Source: Caryophanales bacterium UBA784 (GTDB taxonomy: Bacteria > Bacillota_I > Bacilli_A > RFN20 > CAG-288). Taken from it: a stretch of 64,000 nt of DNA. This document shows positions 18,164 to 28,200 of the stretch, in pieces. A model generated the notes under the pieces. The model made no database searches. It was not told the DNA's origin and saw only the letters and a list, made by a program, of their open reading frames with translations. How positions within the stretch are numbered: the stretch's first letter is position 1; each line of letters begins with the position of its first letter. The position numbers were made by a program, and so were the translations under genes. The DNA lies in assembly GCA_002297045.1 (NCBI GenBank), contig DBJE01000003.1, positions 1 through 64,000 on the forward strand, given 5' to 3'.

Positions 18164-18961
18164 TTAATAGGGACGTCTTCTTTTTCTGATTTCCTTAGTC
18201 TTTTCTGAAAGGAATCGCTTTGTTTCCTCTTCCCTTCCTTCTTTCTTGACGGTCAGGAGCAGACCGTCATGAGTCAGAAAGACAAAGAGGAAACTATCTT
18301 TCGTCTCTTTCGCATCGTCCCTATAGTCGAAATCATAGGAGACGACTCTTTCTTTGCTTTTTACAATGAGACTTGGAGTGACGATTTCAATTGTTTCTTC
18401 TTTCTTCGTTTTTCTGTCTTTCTTAAGCCTTATGGTAGGTAGAAGGAACAAATACAGAAGGCCAAAAGCAAAGAGAAGGAGGAAGAGGACAAGAATGGTA
18501 TAAAAGAATCCGCTGTGCTTCCTCCTCTTTGGATTGACTAGAAGGGCAATGGCAGCAAGAAGAAGATAAAAACAGCTTAGCGAAAGAGAAAGGAGATTCT
18601 TTTTTTCTTCCCTCCTGTTCCCGACGAAATAATCTTTGTAACTTAGGCTTCTTCCTTCCTTAAGTTCCTGGTAGGAACGATAGGGGGCCTGATCCGTCTT
18701 TTCCTTTTCTTTGATCTTCCTTGCCGGCTTCTTAAAGTAAAGAACAATTGAATCAATGATATAGGCTATCCCTAAGAGAAGAAAGAGTGCGCCGAAAACT
18801 ATCCTTGCAACGGAGGAAGCCAGAGAAGACTTATATTCTCCAGGGGAAACCTCTTTTGTCAGGGCGCCATAGATAATCCAGGATATCCTTAAAAAGGTAA
18901 AAGCCCTCAATGCCGAAACCTTTAAAAAGAAGCGGGCTTTTGTCTTCCGATAGTCTTTCAT
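18164..18961 (-). CDS. Membrane protein, possibly YcxB-like C-terminal domain
   Basis: The protein has 265 residues with about four hydrophobic helices, grouped as two pairs (near 50-70, 120-140 and 150-175 after an N-terminal stretch). The C-terminal ~80 residues look like a soluble beta domain reminiscent of YcxB-type proteins (TPSLIVKSKERVVSYDF, then FVFLTHDGLLLTVKK). AAGGAG lies 11 bases before the ATG. It is the first gene of a probable operon with gmk and priA. The function is unknown. Confidence 0.6.
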   Translation of the reverse strand: MKDYRKTKARFFLKVSALRAFTFLRISWIIYGALTKEVSPGEYKSSLASSVARIVFGALFLLLGIAYIIDSIVLYFKKPARKIKEKEKTDQAPYRSYQELKEGRSLSYKDYFVGNRREEKKNLLSLSLSCFYLLLAAIALLVNPKRRKHSGFFYTILVLFLLLFAFGLLYLFLLPTIRLKKDRKTKKEETIEIVTPSLIVKSKERVVSYDFDYRDDAKETKDSFLFVFLTHDGLLLTVKKEGREEETKRFLSEKTKEIRKRRRPY

Positions 18962-19019
18962 TCCTTTGAAATCTCCTTGCTATCATTTTACCTTACAGCA
19001 GTGAGGAATAAAAGGGGAA

Positions 19020-20138
19020 TCAGGCCTTGTTGATGTTCGTGCGGAAGAAGGAATAGGCTCTCTTTAGGTCTTCTTTGGCAGTAAGGGAATAATTGCCTGT
19101 TGGACAAGAATGAAGAGGAGAAAAGAAGGCTACTCCTTCTTTCTTCCTCTTATCTTTGATATCTTCATCGATTATTCCAGAGAGAAGGACGCCTTTGACT
19201 TTCCTTTTCTTTGCCCTTTGCAAAACAGGAAATAGGCTTTTTCCCTGCAAGGTGCTTTTATCTGTATGGCCTTCCCCTAAAAGAACAAAATCGCATCCCT
19301 TCCTTCTTTCTTCCCTTTTTCCTTTTTCCCTAATATAACTAGCTCCGGAAGTCACCTCTGTTTTAAAAAAGCGCTGAAAGAAAGCACCTAATCCACCAGC
19401 TGCCCCGGAAGAAGGGAAAGAGGAAACATCCTTACCTATTGATTGGGAAATAAGACGATTTAGATGTTTCCTTCCTTTCTCATACCAAGGGAGTCTTTCT
19501 TTTTTTGCGCCTTTTTGAACGCTAAAGAGATAGGTTGCCCCGTTTTCACCTAAGAGTGTACTCTTTACATCGCAGAGCAGAGTCACAGAAACTTCTTTTG
19601 TATCAATGCTAGGAGGCATTTCCCTTCTTTCAATGGTCAGTAGATTTCCAGAGACTGGGAAAACTTCCTTTCCTTCTTTGTCAAAGAAGGAAAATCCCAA
19701 TGCTTTCCTTGCTCCGGCTCCCTCATCGGCTATAGCACTTCCTCCAAGTCCGACTAGGAAGGAGGAAAAACCCATCTCCCTTCCTTTCTTAAGAAGCAGT
19801 CCTAGCCCATAGCTTGTCGTCTCATCAAAACAAAGGCCTGGATTCAGAGAGAGCCCAAGAATCTGGGCAACTTCAATTACCATGGTGTTATCAAGAATCC
19901 CGTAGGATGCCTTTACCCTGTTCTCTCTCAAAGGCCCTGGAAGATAAACCTCCTTTATCTTCCTGCCGGGGAAAAGAAAGGAAAGGCAGGAAAGTGTTCC
20001 CTCCCCTCCATCGGCTAAGGGAAACTGCGAGACATCATCCTCTGGATAGCACTGGGAAGAATACTTTTGGATGATTTCATTTGCCTGCCTTGAAGACAGA
20101 CATCCCTTATAGGAACAAAGGCAGGATAAGATTTTCAT
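19020..20138 (-). CDS. glxK: Glycerate 2-kinase (GlxK/GarK family)
   Basis: The start at 20138 (MKILSCLCSYKG) matches the family N-terminus; an ATG at 20150 and one at 20186 are alternatives. The family motifs ADGGEGT near residue 45 and GLGGSAIADEGAGAR near 125 are present, and the length (372) is normal. The enzyme phosphorylates D-glycerate to 2-phosphoglycerate, feeding glycolysis. The -10 box on this strand (20154-20149) ends 10 bases before the ATG, so the message is nearly leaderless. The gene is divergent from the glycosylase gene. Confidence 0.9.
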   Translation of the reverse strand: MKILSCLCSYKGCLSSRQANEIIQKYSSQCYPEDDVSQFPLADGGEGTLSCLSFLFPGRKIKEVYLPGPLRENRVKASYGILDNTMVIEVAQILGLSLNPGLCFDETTSYGLGLLLKKGREMGFSSFLVGLGGSAIADEGAGARKALGFSFFDKEGKEVFPVSGNLLTIERREMPPSIDTKEVSVTLLCDVKSTLLGENGATYLFSVQKGAKKERLPWYEKGRKHLNRLISQSIGKDVSSFPSSGAAGGLGAFFQRFFKTEVTSGASYIREKGKREERRKGCDFVLLGEGHTDKSTLQGKSLFPVLQRAKKRKVKGVLLSGIIDEDIKDKRKKEGVAFFSPLHSCPTGNYSLTAKEDLKRAYSFFRTNINKA

Positions 20139-20148
20139 TTTCTTTTCC

Positions 20149-20156
20149 ATTATAAT
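20149..20156. promoter_or_regulatory. Shared palindromic -10, bidirectional promoter
   Basis: ATTATAAT reads as TATAAT on the plus strand (20151-20156) and on the minus strand (20154-20149). It lies 9 and 10 bases from the two divergent start codons. No strong -35 is visible on either side. Confidence 0.6.
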
Positions 20157-20165
20157 ATTCCGGCA

Positions 20166-20696
20166 ATGAAAGAGAAGCTTGAACATCTAGACCATTCTCT
20201 GCTTCCTCCTTTCCTTCCCAAGGAAGCTCAAATTCTTATTCTTGGCTCCTTCCCTTCCCGGGAAAGCAGAAAGCAGGGCTTTTACTATGCTAATAAGCAT
20301 AATCGTTTCTTTCCTGTCCTTGCCTCTTTATTTAAAGAAGAGGTTCCGGTAGGAACCGAAGAACGGAAAATCTTCCTTTTCACTCATCGGATAGCCCTAA
20401 GTGATGTCATCTTTTCCTGCGATATCCATGCTTCTAGCGATACCTCAATTAAAAACGTTGTCCCTATGGATATCCCCTCGAGGTTAGAAGAATATCCGAT
20501 TAAGAAAGTCTTTACGACTGGGAAAAAGGCAAGTGATTTATATCATCTTTATTTCGGAATAGACAATATCTCTCTTCCCTCCACTTCTTCCGCTAATGCG
20601 GCAAGGACGAGGGAAGAACTAGTCAAGGAATACTCCGTGATTCTGAAGTATCTTTGCCCGCCGGATGGAATTGAAAAGAAAGGGTTTATCTGCTAA
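20166..20696 (+). CDS. Hypoxanthine/uracil-DNA glycosylase family protein
   Basis: The protein has 176 residues. The opening block ILILGSFPSRES and the segment YYANKHNRFFPVL follow the deoxyinosine (hypoxanthine)-DNA glycosylase branch of the uracil-DNA glycosylase superfamily, and SLPSTSSANAA near the end matches its C-terminal motif. It would remove deaminated adenine from DNA in base-excision repair. There is no Shine-Dalgarno; the -10 ends 9 bases before the ATG, so the message is probably leaderless. The promoter of the next tRNA lies inside its 3' end. Confidence 0.85.
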   Translation: MKEKLEHLDHSLLPPFLPKEAQILILGSFPSRESRKQGFYYANKHNRFFPVLASLFKEEVPVGTEERKIFLFTHRIALSDVIFSCDIHASSDTSIKNVVPMDIPSRLEEYPIKKVFTTGKKASDLYHLYFGIDNISLPSTSSANAARTREELVKEYSVILKYLCPPDGIEKKGFIC

Positions 20697-20699
20697 AAT
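20671..20699 (+). promoter_or_regulatory. Promoter of tRNA-Ala
   Basis: TTGAAA at 20671-20676, a 17-base spacer and TAAAAT at 20694-20699, overlapping the end of the glycosylase gene. Confidence 0.75.
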
Positions 20700-20712
20700 C
20701 TTTTATCGTTAT

Positions 20713-20788
20713 GGGGCTGTAGCTCAGTTGGGAGAGCGTCTCGTTCGCAACGAGGAGGTCGCGAGTTCGATCCTCGTCAGCTCCACCA
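20713..20788 (+). tRNA. tRNA-Ala(CGC)
   Basis: A full cloverleaf of 76 bases with encoded CCA. The acceptor stem has G3-T70, the alanine identity pair, and the loop TTCGCAA gives anticodon CGC. Confidence 0.93.
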
Positions 20789-20890
20789 AATTGGATGGTG
20801 GTCGGACTGCTGCTGTTTGAGGTCTTCTCTATAACGGAACATCTGGCTTAGGATTAGATTCTTCGTATTTATTCCGGCATCAAACAAAGA

Positions 20891-20919
20891 AGGCGGACTA
20901 GTGATGGCCCGCCTTTTTT
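20891..20919 (+). terminator. Terminator downstream of tRNA-Ala
   Basis: AGGCGG and CCGCCT form a stem over a 12-base loop, followed by TTTTT. Confidence 0.75.
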
Positions 20920-21036
20920 CTTCTTTGCCGATTCAAATCTATTTTGTGTAGTTTGATGCTCCTGGTCATAGTCTACTATCACTATTTAGGTTGGAAAAAT
21001 GAAATTTTTGTCCAATGACATTAATTAAAGAGAAAG

Positions 21037-22330
21037 ATGCTTCATCGGAAAATAGCAAAAGAAATTCAAGAATGGTATCTGAATAGCTCAACTAGATTAC
21101 TTATTGATTGTGCAAGACAAATTGGGAAAATAACAATCATCAGAGATTTTTTAGTTAAAAGTAATAAAAGTTTCATCGAATTGAAATTGTTTGAAAACAA
21201 ACTGGCTTAGAAGCTTTCAATACGGCAGAAAATGAAAAAGAACTTTTGTTTCATTTGTCATCTTTATCCAACTAAAGAATTAATAGAGAATGAGATCGTA
21301 ATTTTCATTGATGAGATTCAGGTAGCTGATGATGCCATCACTTCAATCAAATTCTTGGTTCGTAATACTAAGTTCAAATTAATTTTTTCTGGTTCGCTAT
21401 TAGGAATAAAGATGCAGGATATACAGCTTTGCCTGTCCGTTTTCTGACTGTCTTGCAGATGTATCCGATGGATTTTGGCGAGTTCTGCAAAGCAGTCGGT
21501 GTTTCCGATAAAACCCTCTCTTATCTGGGACGAATGCTTTGAAAGCAAGAAATTTATTGATGATATCATTCATAAACAAATGCTGAATTTAAAACCTATA
21601 TCATTGTTGGAGGAATGCCAGAAGCTGTTTCTGTGTTTGTTAGAACCAATGATATGACTAAAGTTAATCGAGTGTTGGAAAACATCGATTTTGGTTACTG
21701 ACAGGATATTATGAAATACAAAAAGAGTAGCAAGCTACTCATTCAAGATATCTATAGTCTCATCCCAAGCGAATTAAATACCCAAAATAAGCGATTCATT
21801 CTGAAAAGCCTAAATGAAAAAGCCAGATTTTATCAATATGAGACTTCTTTCACATGGCTGAAAAATAGTGGGGTCGGATTATTTGCTCATAATGTGGGCA
21901 ATCCGCTTAATCCTTTGCTAGCCAGTAAAGAGAGAACATTGTTTAAACTATTTTTATGGTGATGTCGGTTTACTAACCTATAAATTGTATAACGAAAACC
22001 AGATTTCAATACTGAATGGAGATTCTGATTTGAATTATGGCGCTGTTTATGAGGCTGTGGTCGCTCAAGAGCTGAATGCTCATGGCATTGAGTTGTTTTG
22101 TAACAACGATAAGAAAAGAGGTGAGATTGACTTTTTTGATTGAAAAAGGTAACACTGTAATACCTCTGGAATTAAAAAGCGGCAAGAGCTATAAAAGACA
22201 TTTGGCTCTTGCGCAGCTCATGGCTAGCAACGCTTTTCGTTATCATCAAGGCATTGTCTTATGCAACAGCAATGTTGAGATTGAAAACAAAATTGTTTAT
22301 TTTTCTGTTTCTTCAAAAGACAGAGAATAA
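21037..22330 (+). pseudogene. Broken AAA ATPase with DUF4143 domain
   Basis: Fragments in several frames reconstruct one protein of the AAA/DUF4143 family. The opening has ARQIGKI in place of the P-loop GARQVGKT, then VIFIDEIQ (Walker B) and FSGSLLGIK, and the DUF4143 tail has PLELKSGKSYK. At least four frame breaks or stops separate the pieces. An intact relative stands at 45332-46678, but the two are not near-identical. The high AT content differs from the flanking core genes, pointing to acquired DNA now decaying. Confidence 0.85.
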
Positions 22331-22910
22331 TAAGAAAACACTTGTTTATATGGATGTTTTCAGCTTAATCTAGGACATGACCGAGAACTTGATTTTGATT
22401 CAAGATGATGGAATAATCACGTTTTAACACCATTAGCGGAAAAGTGAGAAGAAAGCTTTTCCTTTTTTCTGACTAGACCGCCAAATAATCCGCCAAATTG
22501 ACTATCTATTGAAATATCTTCGATTTAATACTGCCTGTCAATCAATCTGGAATTCGATTCCATTTGCGGAGTTGCTTTTTTGCTTTCAGAAATTTAACGC
22601 GAATATTATTCTCACCTTTCTTGAAACTAGGTAACTCAAATATTGGCTTACCATTCTGCACTTTGGACTTTCCCACAAAGGAAAGGGGCGGCCTTGTACT
22701 ACAATAGTATAAGAATGATTGGCGGCCCTGCTATTATGCTATCAAAATGAAAAAGCAAATTATATACTTCGTTTTGTGATAGGCTTTTTGCATTGTTTCC
22801 TCTATTCGGCATAATTGGACATCTCCAAATAGCTGTTTATGCAGTGGCCTTAGTTCTTGCCCTTAAGATTTTCATTTGGTATTCTTTTTTAAAAGGAGCT
22901 GGTTTTCTTT
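22331..22910. other. Gene-poor stretch with possible remnants
   Basis: I see no intact gene. On the minus strand (about 22700-22546) an open stretch ends in SFKKGENNIRVKF and KWNRIPD, like the tail of a lost gene. On the plus strand 22751-22921 is an open hydrophobic stretch whose stop overlaps the response regulator start, perhaps the end of a membrane gene. Neither has a convincing start codon. Confidence 0.4.
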
Positions 22911-23630
22911 ATGATTCTTAAGATCGCTATTGTCGAAGATGACAGTACTCATCTTGACCTTACAATCAAGACTTTGGAAAAATATTCTAAAGAGCATAAT
23001 GCCTCCTTCATCTTCTATCCTTTTGAAAACGGATTTCGGTTCCTTCAGGACTTCAGAAAGGGCCTTTATGACATCGTTTTTATGGATATTAATATGCCAG
23101 GTGTTAACGGGCTTGAGGCCGCTAAGGAGATGCGACTCGCCGACAAAGACGTCACGCTTGTTTTTGTTACTGACTTTGCCCAGTTTGCAATCCGGGGCTA
23201 TGAAGTAGATGCTTACGACTTCATTGTTAAACCCATCAACTATGAGCATCTCTGCCTGAAGTTCGATCGTCTTATTCCGATGCTCAATCGTAAATGCGAA
23301 GCTAAGAAACTCATTCTCAATATCAGAGGGAAAATAGTGGCTATCCTTCTTGACGAAATCACTTACATCGAAGTTATCTCACATGACACCATCATTCATA
23401 CGCAGGATGGTGAACAGAGATTCCGTATTCCCCTTTCCCAGATTGAGGGCAAGCTTCCCAAAGACAGATTTAGCCGCTGTAACCATTGTTATATCGCCAA
23501 TCTTAGATTTGTTAGCTCTGTCGACAAGTTCCAGATTACTATGAGAGGAGGGGAGACACTCGCCATATCTCATCCGAAAAAGAAGGAATTCATGAAGGCG
23601 TTGATGACTTACTTAGGAGAGACGACATGA
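22911..23630 (+). CDS. LytTR-family response regulator (AgrA/ComE type)
   Basis: The protein has 239 residues. The receiver domain (about 1-120) has the acidic pair near 10-11, the phospho-acceptor Asp59 in FMDINMPG and the lysine in VKP. The LytTR DNA-binding domain follows from about 132, with RFSRCNHCYIANLRFV. Such regulators bind paired direct repeats and often control peptide signalling or surface functions. GGAG lies 12 bases before the ATG. The kinase gene follows with a 4-base overlap. The likeliest target is the GH3 operon starting 1.6 kb downstream. Confidence 0.93.
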   Translation: MILKIAIVEDDSTHLDLTIKTLEKYSKEHNASFIFYPFENGFRFLQDFRKGLYDIVFMDINMPGVNGLEAAKEMRLADKDVTLVFVTDFAQFAIRGYEVDAYDFIVKPINYEHLCLKFDRLIPMLNRKCEAKKLILNIRGKIVAILLDEITYIEVISHDTIIHTQDGEQRFRIPLSQIEGKLPKDRFSRCNHCYIANLRFVSSVDKFQITMRGGETLAISHPKKKEFMKALMTYLGETT

Positions 23631-24931
23631 ACATCAAGGCATTCTTCTCCTATTCCCTTATTGTATTTCTTTCATCCATGTTACTTACTTTTGCTCTCAG
23701 CTATTCGGTGGATAAACGGAAACATTTCTGGATCAGAAGTGTGGCAAGTTTTGTCACCTTCTATTTTCTTATGTTTGGTTTCAACCATATTAGAATGCCC
23801 TTTGGAAGTCTCATCAACACCTGTGTGCGGTTTACCGCCGTCATTCTGATGGCTTCTTTCTTCAACTGCATATGCTATAGAGTCAAATTCGTTTCTTCGA
23901 GGTTCTTAAGCATTGTCGCCTATACCTACAGACATATGATTTATCTAGTTTCGAGGATTACTGTCTTTATCCTAAAAGACGCCATAGCAGGTTTCAATAT
24001 GAATATCTACATCAAAAACTTTCTCTTCCCACTTCTTCTTCATCTGGTCTTCCTTCCCCTTCTAATCCAGCTGATGACGACTATCCGAAAATACAAGGAT
24101 ATCGTTCTGACTCCGACCTGGGTAACCTTACTTGTCTCCGGAATCGCCGTTCTAGGAGATGTCATCTTCAATACCTTTTCCCTACGTTATTTCAACCGGG
24201 ATCCTCTATTGAAATACTGGATGAATTCTTTCAATATCCTACTTTGCGTGATGGCGCTTGTCATCATGCTAGGCTATACCAAGCAGATAAAGGTTCAGTC
24301 GGATATTGCTGTTATGAACAGACTCGAATACGACCGGAATAAACGATTCAGGATGGCCAAAGAAAACATTGAGATCATCAACATTAAATGCCATGATCTT
24401 CGTCATCAGATTCGTGGCTTAGAAGTAATCTCTAATCCCAAAATGCAGGAGGAACTCAAGGAAATTGAGAAGCGGTTAAGACTTTATGACACCGGAGTGA
24501 AGTCCGGAAACAACACTTTAGACATCCTGCTTAGCGAAAAGTCTCTCATTTGCCATAAGAATGACATTTCTATGGACTGCATCATCGATGGTAAGCAAAT
24601 CGAATTCATGAGCGAAAATGAGATTAACGCTCTCTTCGGAAACATCATGGACAATGCCATCGAGTCGGTATTGAAAATTGAGAATCATAAGAAAAGAATC
24701 ATCACCCTTAAGATAAACCAAGCCTTCGGAGGAAGATACATCATCGAAGAGAACCCCTATGAAGGTGTTGTGCAGATGGTAAAGGGCTATCCGGTTACCG
24801 ACAAAAAGAAGAAATACCATGGTTTTGGAATGAAGTCAATTGAAAACGTCGTGAATCGTTACGATGGTGTTATTCAGATTAAGGCTGAAAGTGGGATCTT
24901 TCGCCTTCAGATCTTCTTTCCCAAGGCATAA
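23627..24931 (+). CDS. AgrC-like sensor histidine kinase (GHKL)
   Basis: The protein has 434 residues. The N-terminal ~215 residues carry about six membrane helices, as in AgrC/peptide-sensing kinases. The phospho-acceptor motif KCHDLRHQIRG lies near residue 254. The ATPase domain shows the N box in LFGNIMDNAIESV and the G box in GFGMKSIENVV. It overlaps the regulator gene by ATGA, so the pair is coupled. No AgrB/AgrD partner is intact nearby, so the signal may come from elsewhere or be a sugar. Confidence 0.92.
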   Translation: MNIKAFFSYSLIVFLSSMLLTFALSYSVDKRKHFWIRSVASFVTFYFLMFGFNHIRMPFGSLINTCVRFTAVILMASFFNCICYRVKFVSSRFLSIVAYTYRHMIYLVSRITVFILKDAIAGFNMNIYIKNFLFPLLLHLVFLPLLIQLMTTIRKYKDIVLTPTWVTLLVSGIAVLGDVIFNTFSLRYFNRDPLLKYWMNSFNILLCVMALVIMLGYTKQIKVQSDIAVMNRLEYDRNKRFRMAKENIEIINIKCHDLRHQIRGLEVISNPKMQEELKEIEKRLRLYDTGVKSGNNTLDILLSEKSLICHKNDISMDCIIDGKQIEFMSENEINALFGNIMDNAIESVLKIENHKKRIITLKINQAFGGRYIIEENPYEGVVQMVKGYPVTDKKKKYHGFGMKSIENVVNRYDGVIQIKAESGIFRLQIFFPKA

Positions 24932-24960
24932 AACGAGCCTGAAAGGGCTCGTTTTTATTT
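24932..24960 (+). terminator. Terminator of the two-component operon
   Basis: AACGAGCC and GGCTCGTT form an 8-bp stem with a short loop, followed by TTTATTT. Confidence 0.85.
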
Positions 24961-25042
24961 CTGTATTTTCTTGTCTGTATTTTCTTGACGTGACTTGATT
25001 TATCTATTTTCAGTTATTCATAAAAATATACAAAAGTATATT
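24960..25042 (+). promoter_or_regulatory. Control region of the GH3 operon
   Basis: Two perfect 14-bp tandem copies of TCTGTATTTTCTTG lie at 24960-24987, a possible binding site for the LytTR regulator. A weak promoter TTGATT (24995-25000)/CATAAA (25019-25024) follows. A perfect inverted repeat AATATAC-AAAA-GTATATT at 25025-25042 sits at the expected start point, like a repressor operator. Roles are inferred. Confidence 0.5.
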
Positions 25043-25127
25043 TAATAGTAAAGGAAACCCCTTTCATTTGTTTCAAAAGTGTAAAGTTAGGACAGAAAGT
25101 AGAAAGCTTAAGGCTTTTCAAATCCAA

Positions 25128-25143
25128 ATGGTAGCGTTTTCAA
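25128..25143 (+). promoter_or_regulatory. cre site (CcpA) upstream of GH3 operon
   Basis: ATGGTAGCGTTTTCAA matches the 16-base cre consensus WTGNNARCGNWWWCAW at every position. It lies in the leader, about 80 bases before the GH3 start, where CcpA acts as a roadblock. Glucose-dependent repression is expected. Confidence 0.7.
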
Positions 25144-25223
25144 ATATACTATTCCCAACTTCCACGGAAAGCAAAGCAACCGAGGAGAGTTTTCCAAAAA
25201 AATCCAATAAAGGAGGATCAAAA

Positions 25224-28200
25224 ATGAGAAAACTAAATTGCATGCTAATTCTCTCACCAACCCTGCTTGCCATGGCCGTTTCGACATTCAAGGCTGCCCC
25301 TACACCGACCTTGAATAAACGTTTCTATGTAGACTATGACACTCATGAAGAGGAAATGGTTGACGCGAAGAAACTGAATATCGAAATGGCTGCTGAGTCG
25401 TCCATTCTGAGGAAGAACAACAACAATGTACTTCCGTTCGATTCCAGAGTTAAGAATGTATCAGTCTTCGGACATGCCGCCTTCGACTATCGTTCCGGTG
25501 GCGGAGGATCTGGTTCCTCCGGCACTGATGCTGATGCTACCATTGCCAATTCTTTGGAAATGGCTGGCCTCAAAGTCAATCCGAAGCTCATGGACTTTAA
25601 TAAAAATTGGGCTGAGAACAATGCTATTGTTTCTGGATCTGGCTTTTCTTCTAGCAAAACCGTTATCGAAATGCCGACTTCCTATTTGGAACCTGTAGAA
25701 GGCACTTATCAGCTCTACCATGATGCAGCCATTGTTGTTATCTCTAGACCAGGATCTGAATTTTCTGATAATAAGACCTACAATGTTCCTGGACATTCCA
25801 ATAAACTCGACCACATCCTTATGCTTGAAGACAACGAGAAGGAAATGATCAAGTATGTTAAGGAACAAGGGTTTAACAAAGTCGTCGTAGTCATCAATTC
25901 TGCTTCTGCAATGGAACTGGATCCAATCGTCTCCGGCGAACTTGCTGACAAGGTCGACTCCATTCTTTGGATAGGCTACACCGGACAGAATGGCATCCTT
26001 GCCTTAGGAGATGTTTTAGTTGGCAATCGCGAACCAAGCGGAAGAACTGTCGACATCTATCCAAAAGATTTCAAAAAGGACCCGACCTGGAACAACTTTT
26101 CCGATGGAACTCATGTCGGTGCCACGATCGATGGTGATAAGCTAAACACCACTGATAAAACCACTGTCCTTGGACCTAACGGCGAAGTCTATAAAGGGTG
26201 GAACTCCAAGGTCAACGAGGACGGAACCCTCAAGCTGGATGGTACGGCTTATACTGAAGTGAGCTATGAAGAAGGAATCTATGTCGGTTACCGTTATTAT
26301 GAGACCAGAGCCGAAGAAGAGACCAATAAAGACTGGTATGAAGAAAATGTCGTCTATCCGTTCGGATACGGCTTAAGCTATACCAACTTCGAATATGAAA
26401 TGATCACAACCGCCGGGGAAGCCATCACCAGCGCTGATCAGGCAATCAATATCAAGGTCAAAGTCACGAACAAAGGCAAAAGAGCCGGTAAGGACGTTGT
26501 CCAACTCTACTACAAGAGCGACTATAGCAAGGGTGGCATCGAAAAAGCCTCTGCCAATATGGCCGACTTTGCCAAGACCAGCATGCTTAACCCAGAAGAA
26601 TCCGAAGTTCTCACCCTTTCCGTCAAAGCCCGTGAACTTGCTGACTTTGACTATAATGATGCAAATGGTAATGGCTTCCAGGGGTATGAACTTGAAGCTG
26701 GAAACTATGAACTTTCCCTTAGAGAGAACTCCCATACGGTTCTGAAGTCCACTTCCGGAGCTGATATGAAGTTGACCTATACTGTCTCTCAAGCTGCCGG
26801 AGATACTGCCACTAAGGGCAAGACCGGACTTAAGATTGAAACTAGCGCCAAGACGGGCAAAAAGATTGATGCTTGGTTCAGCAAAGATGATGAATACAAT
26901 ACCAACAAAGTCGGTGTCACTGTTGCTGATGAAGAGGACAAGAAGGGTATCACGTACCTATCAAGAGCGGATTTTGAAGGTACTTTCCCTTCGGCTCCGA
27001 CCAAAGCCGACCTCACCTATAACCAAAAGACCCTCGACTTCCTCAATAATCAGGCTGCGGATTACTGCTATGAAGACAAGGAAAGCGATCCCTGGTATGT
27101 CAAGGAAGCCGGTGCAAACTGGAAACAGCTCACCGATGCTGAAGCCAAAGCTAAACCGACTGCCAAAGACAGAGGCATCGATCTCAACATCATGATTGGC
27201 AAAGACCTCGATGATCCGGAATGGGACAACATCCTTAATAACCTCTCTTACGAGGAAATGAATGCCTATCTTTCCGGCAACAGCCGTAAAATGAATGCCC
27301 TTAAGGGTATTGGAAAACTTGCGGAAGTCGACAACGACGGTCCTGCCCAGCTGAAGGGCGGTTCTAAAGGAAGTGGCGTAGCATGGGTTTCTGAAGTCAA
27401 TGTCGCCTCTACCTACAATAAGGAACTTGCCAGAAAGCAAGGAGTTATGGTCGGTAACGATGGATTGTTCGTTGGTGTTAATGGCTGGTATGGTCCAGCC
27501 ACTGATACCCATCGTTCACCACTTTCCGGACGCAACTTCGAATACTATTCCCAGGATGGCGTTCAGGGTGGAAAGATTGCTGCAGAAGTCATTAAGGGTG
27601 TCCAGTCTAAGGGTATGCATGTCTACCTCAAACACTTTGCTCTTAACGATCAGGAAATGAACCGAGGAACCTCCGGAGGTCTTATCACTTACTGCAATGA
27701 GCAGGCTATGCGTCAGATTTACCTTAAGAGCTTTGAACTTTGCTTCACCGAGGCTGACTGCAATGGTACCATGTCCGCTTTCAATCGTATTGGTCTTAGC
27801 AAATCCGTCAATTACCGTCTATATCATAATATCCTCCAGGATGAGTGGGGATTCAAGGGAGTCTCCGATTCCGATATCGGTGGCAACGTTCAGACTATGT
27901 ACGACTTCGTAAGATGCAACGCATATCCGATGGGAACCAACACTCGTGCCGGTAACGAACTCGAAGGCATCTATGACAAAGCCACGAATATGGTCTATGT
28001 CGCCAAGGATGCCGAAGAATATGTTGCTAAGAAGGCTACCTTACCCAGCCCAACTCAGTGGTCTAGTGTCCGTGACACTGTCAGAAGATCCCTATGGACC
28101 TATTGCAATACCTCAGGTATCCAGAACGGTGTCAAGGTCGATGAACTTGCCGGAAAAGATGATCTTGAAGGCGCGGTCGGTGAAGCTATGAATGTGAGCA

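Noticed and set aside
26961..27512. Minus-strand ORF inside the first GH3 gene
   Set aside because: Antisense shadow of a clear coding region; no motif of its own.
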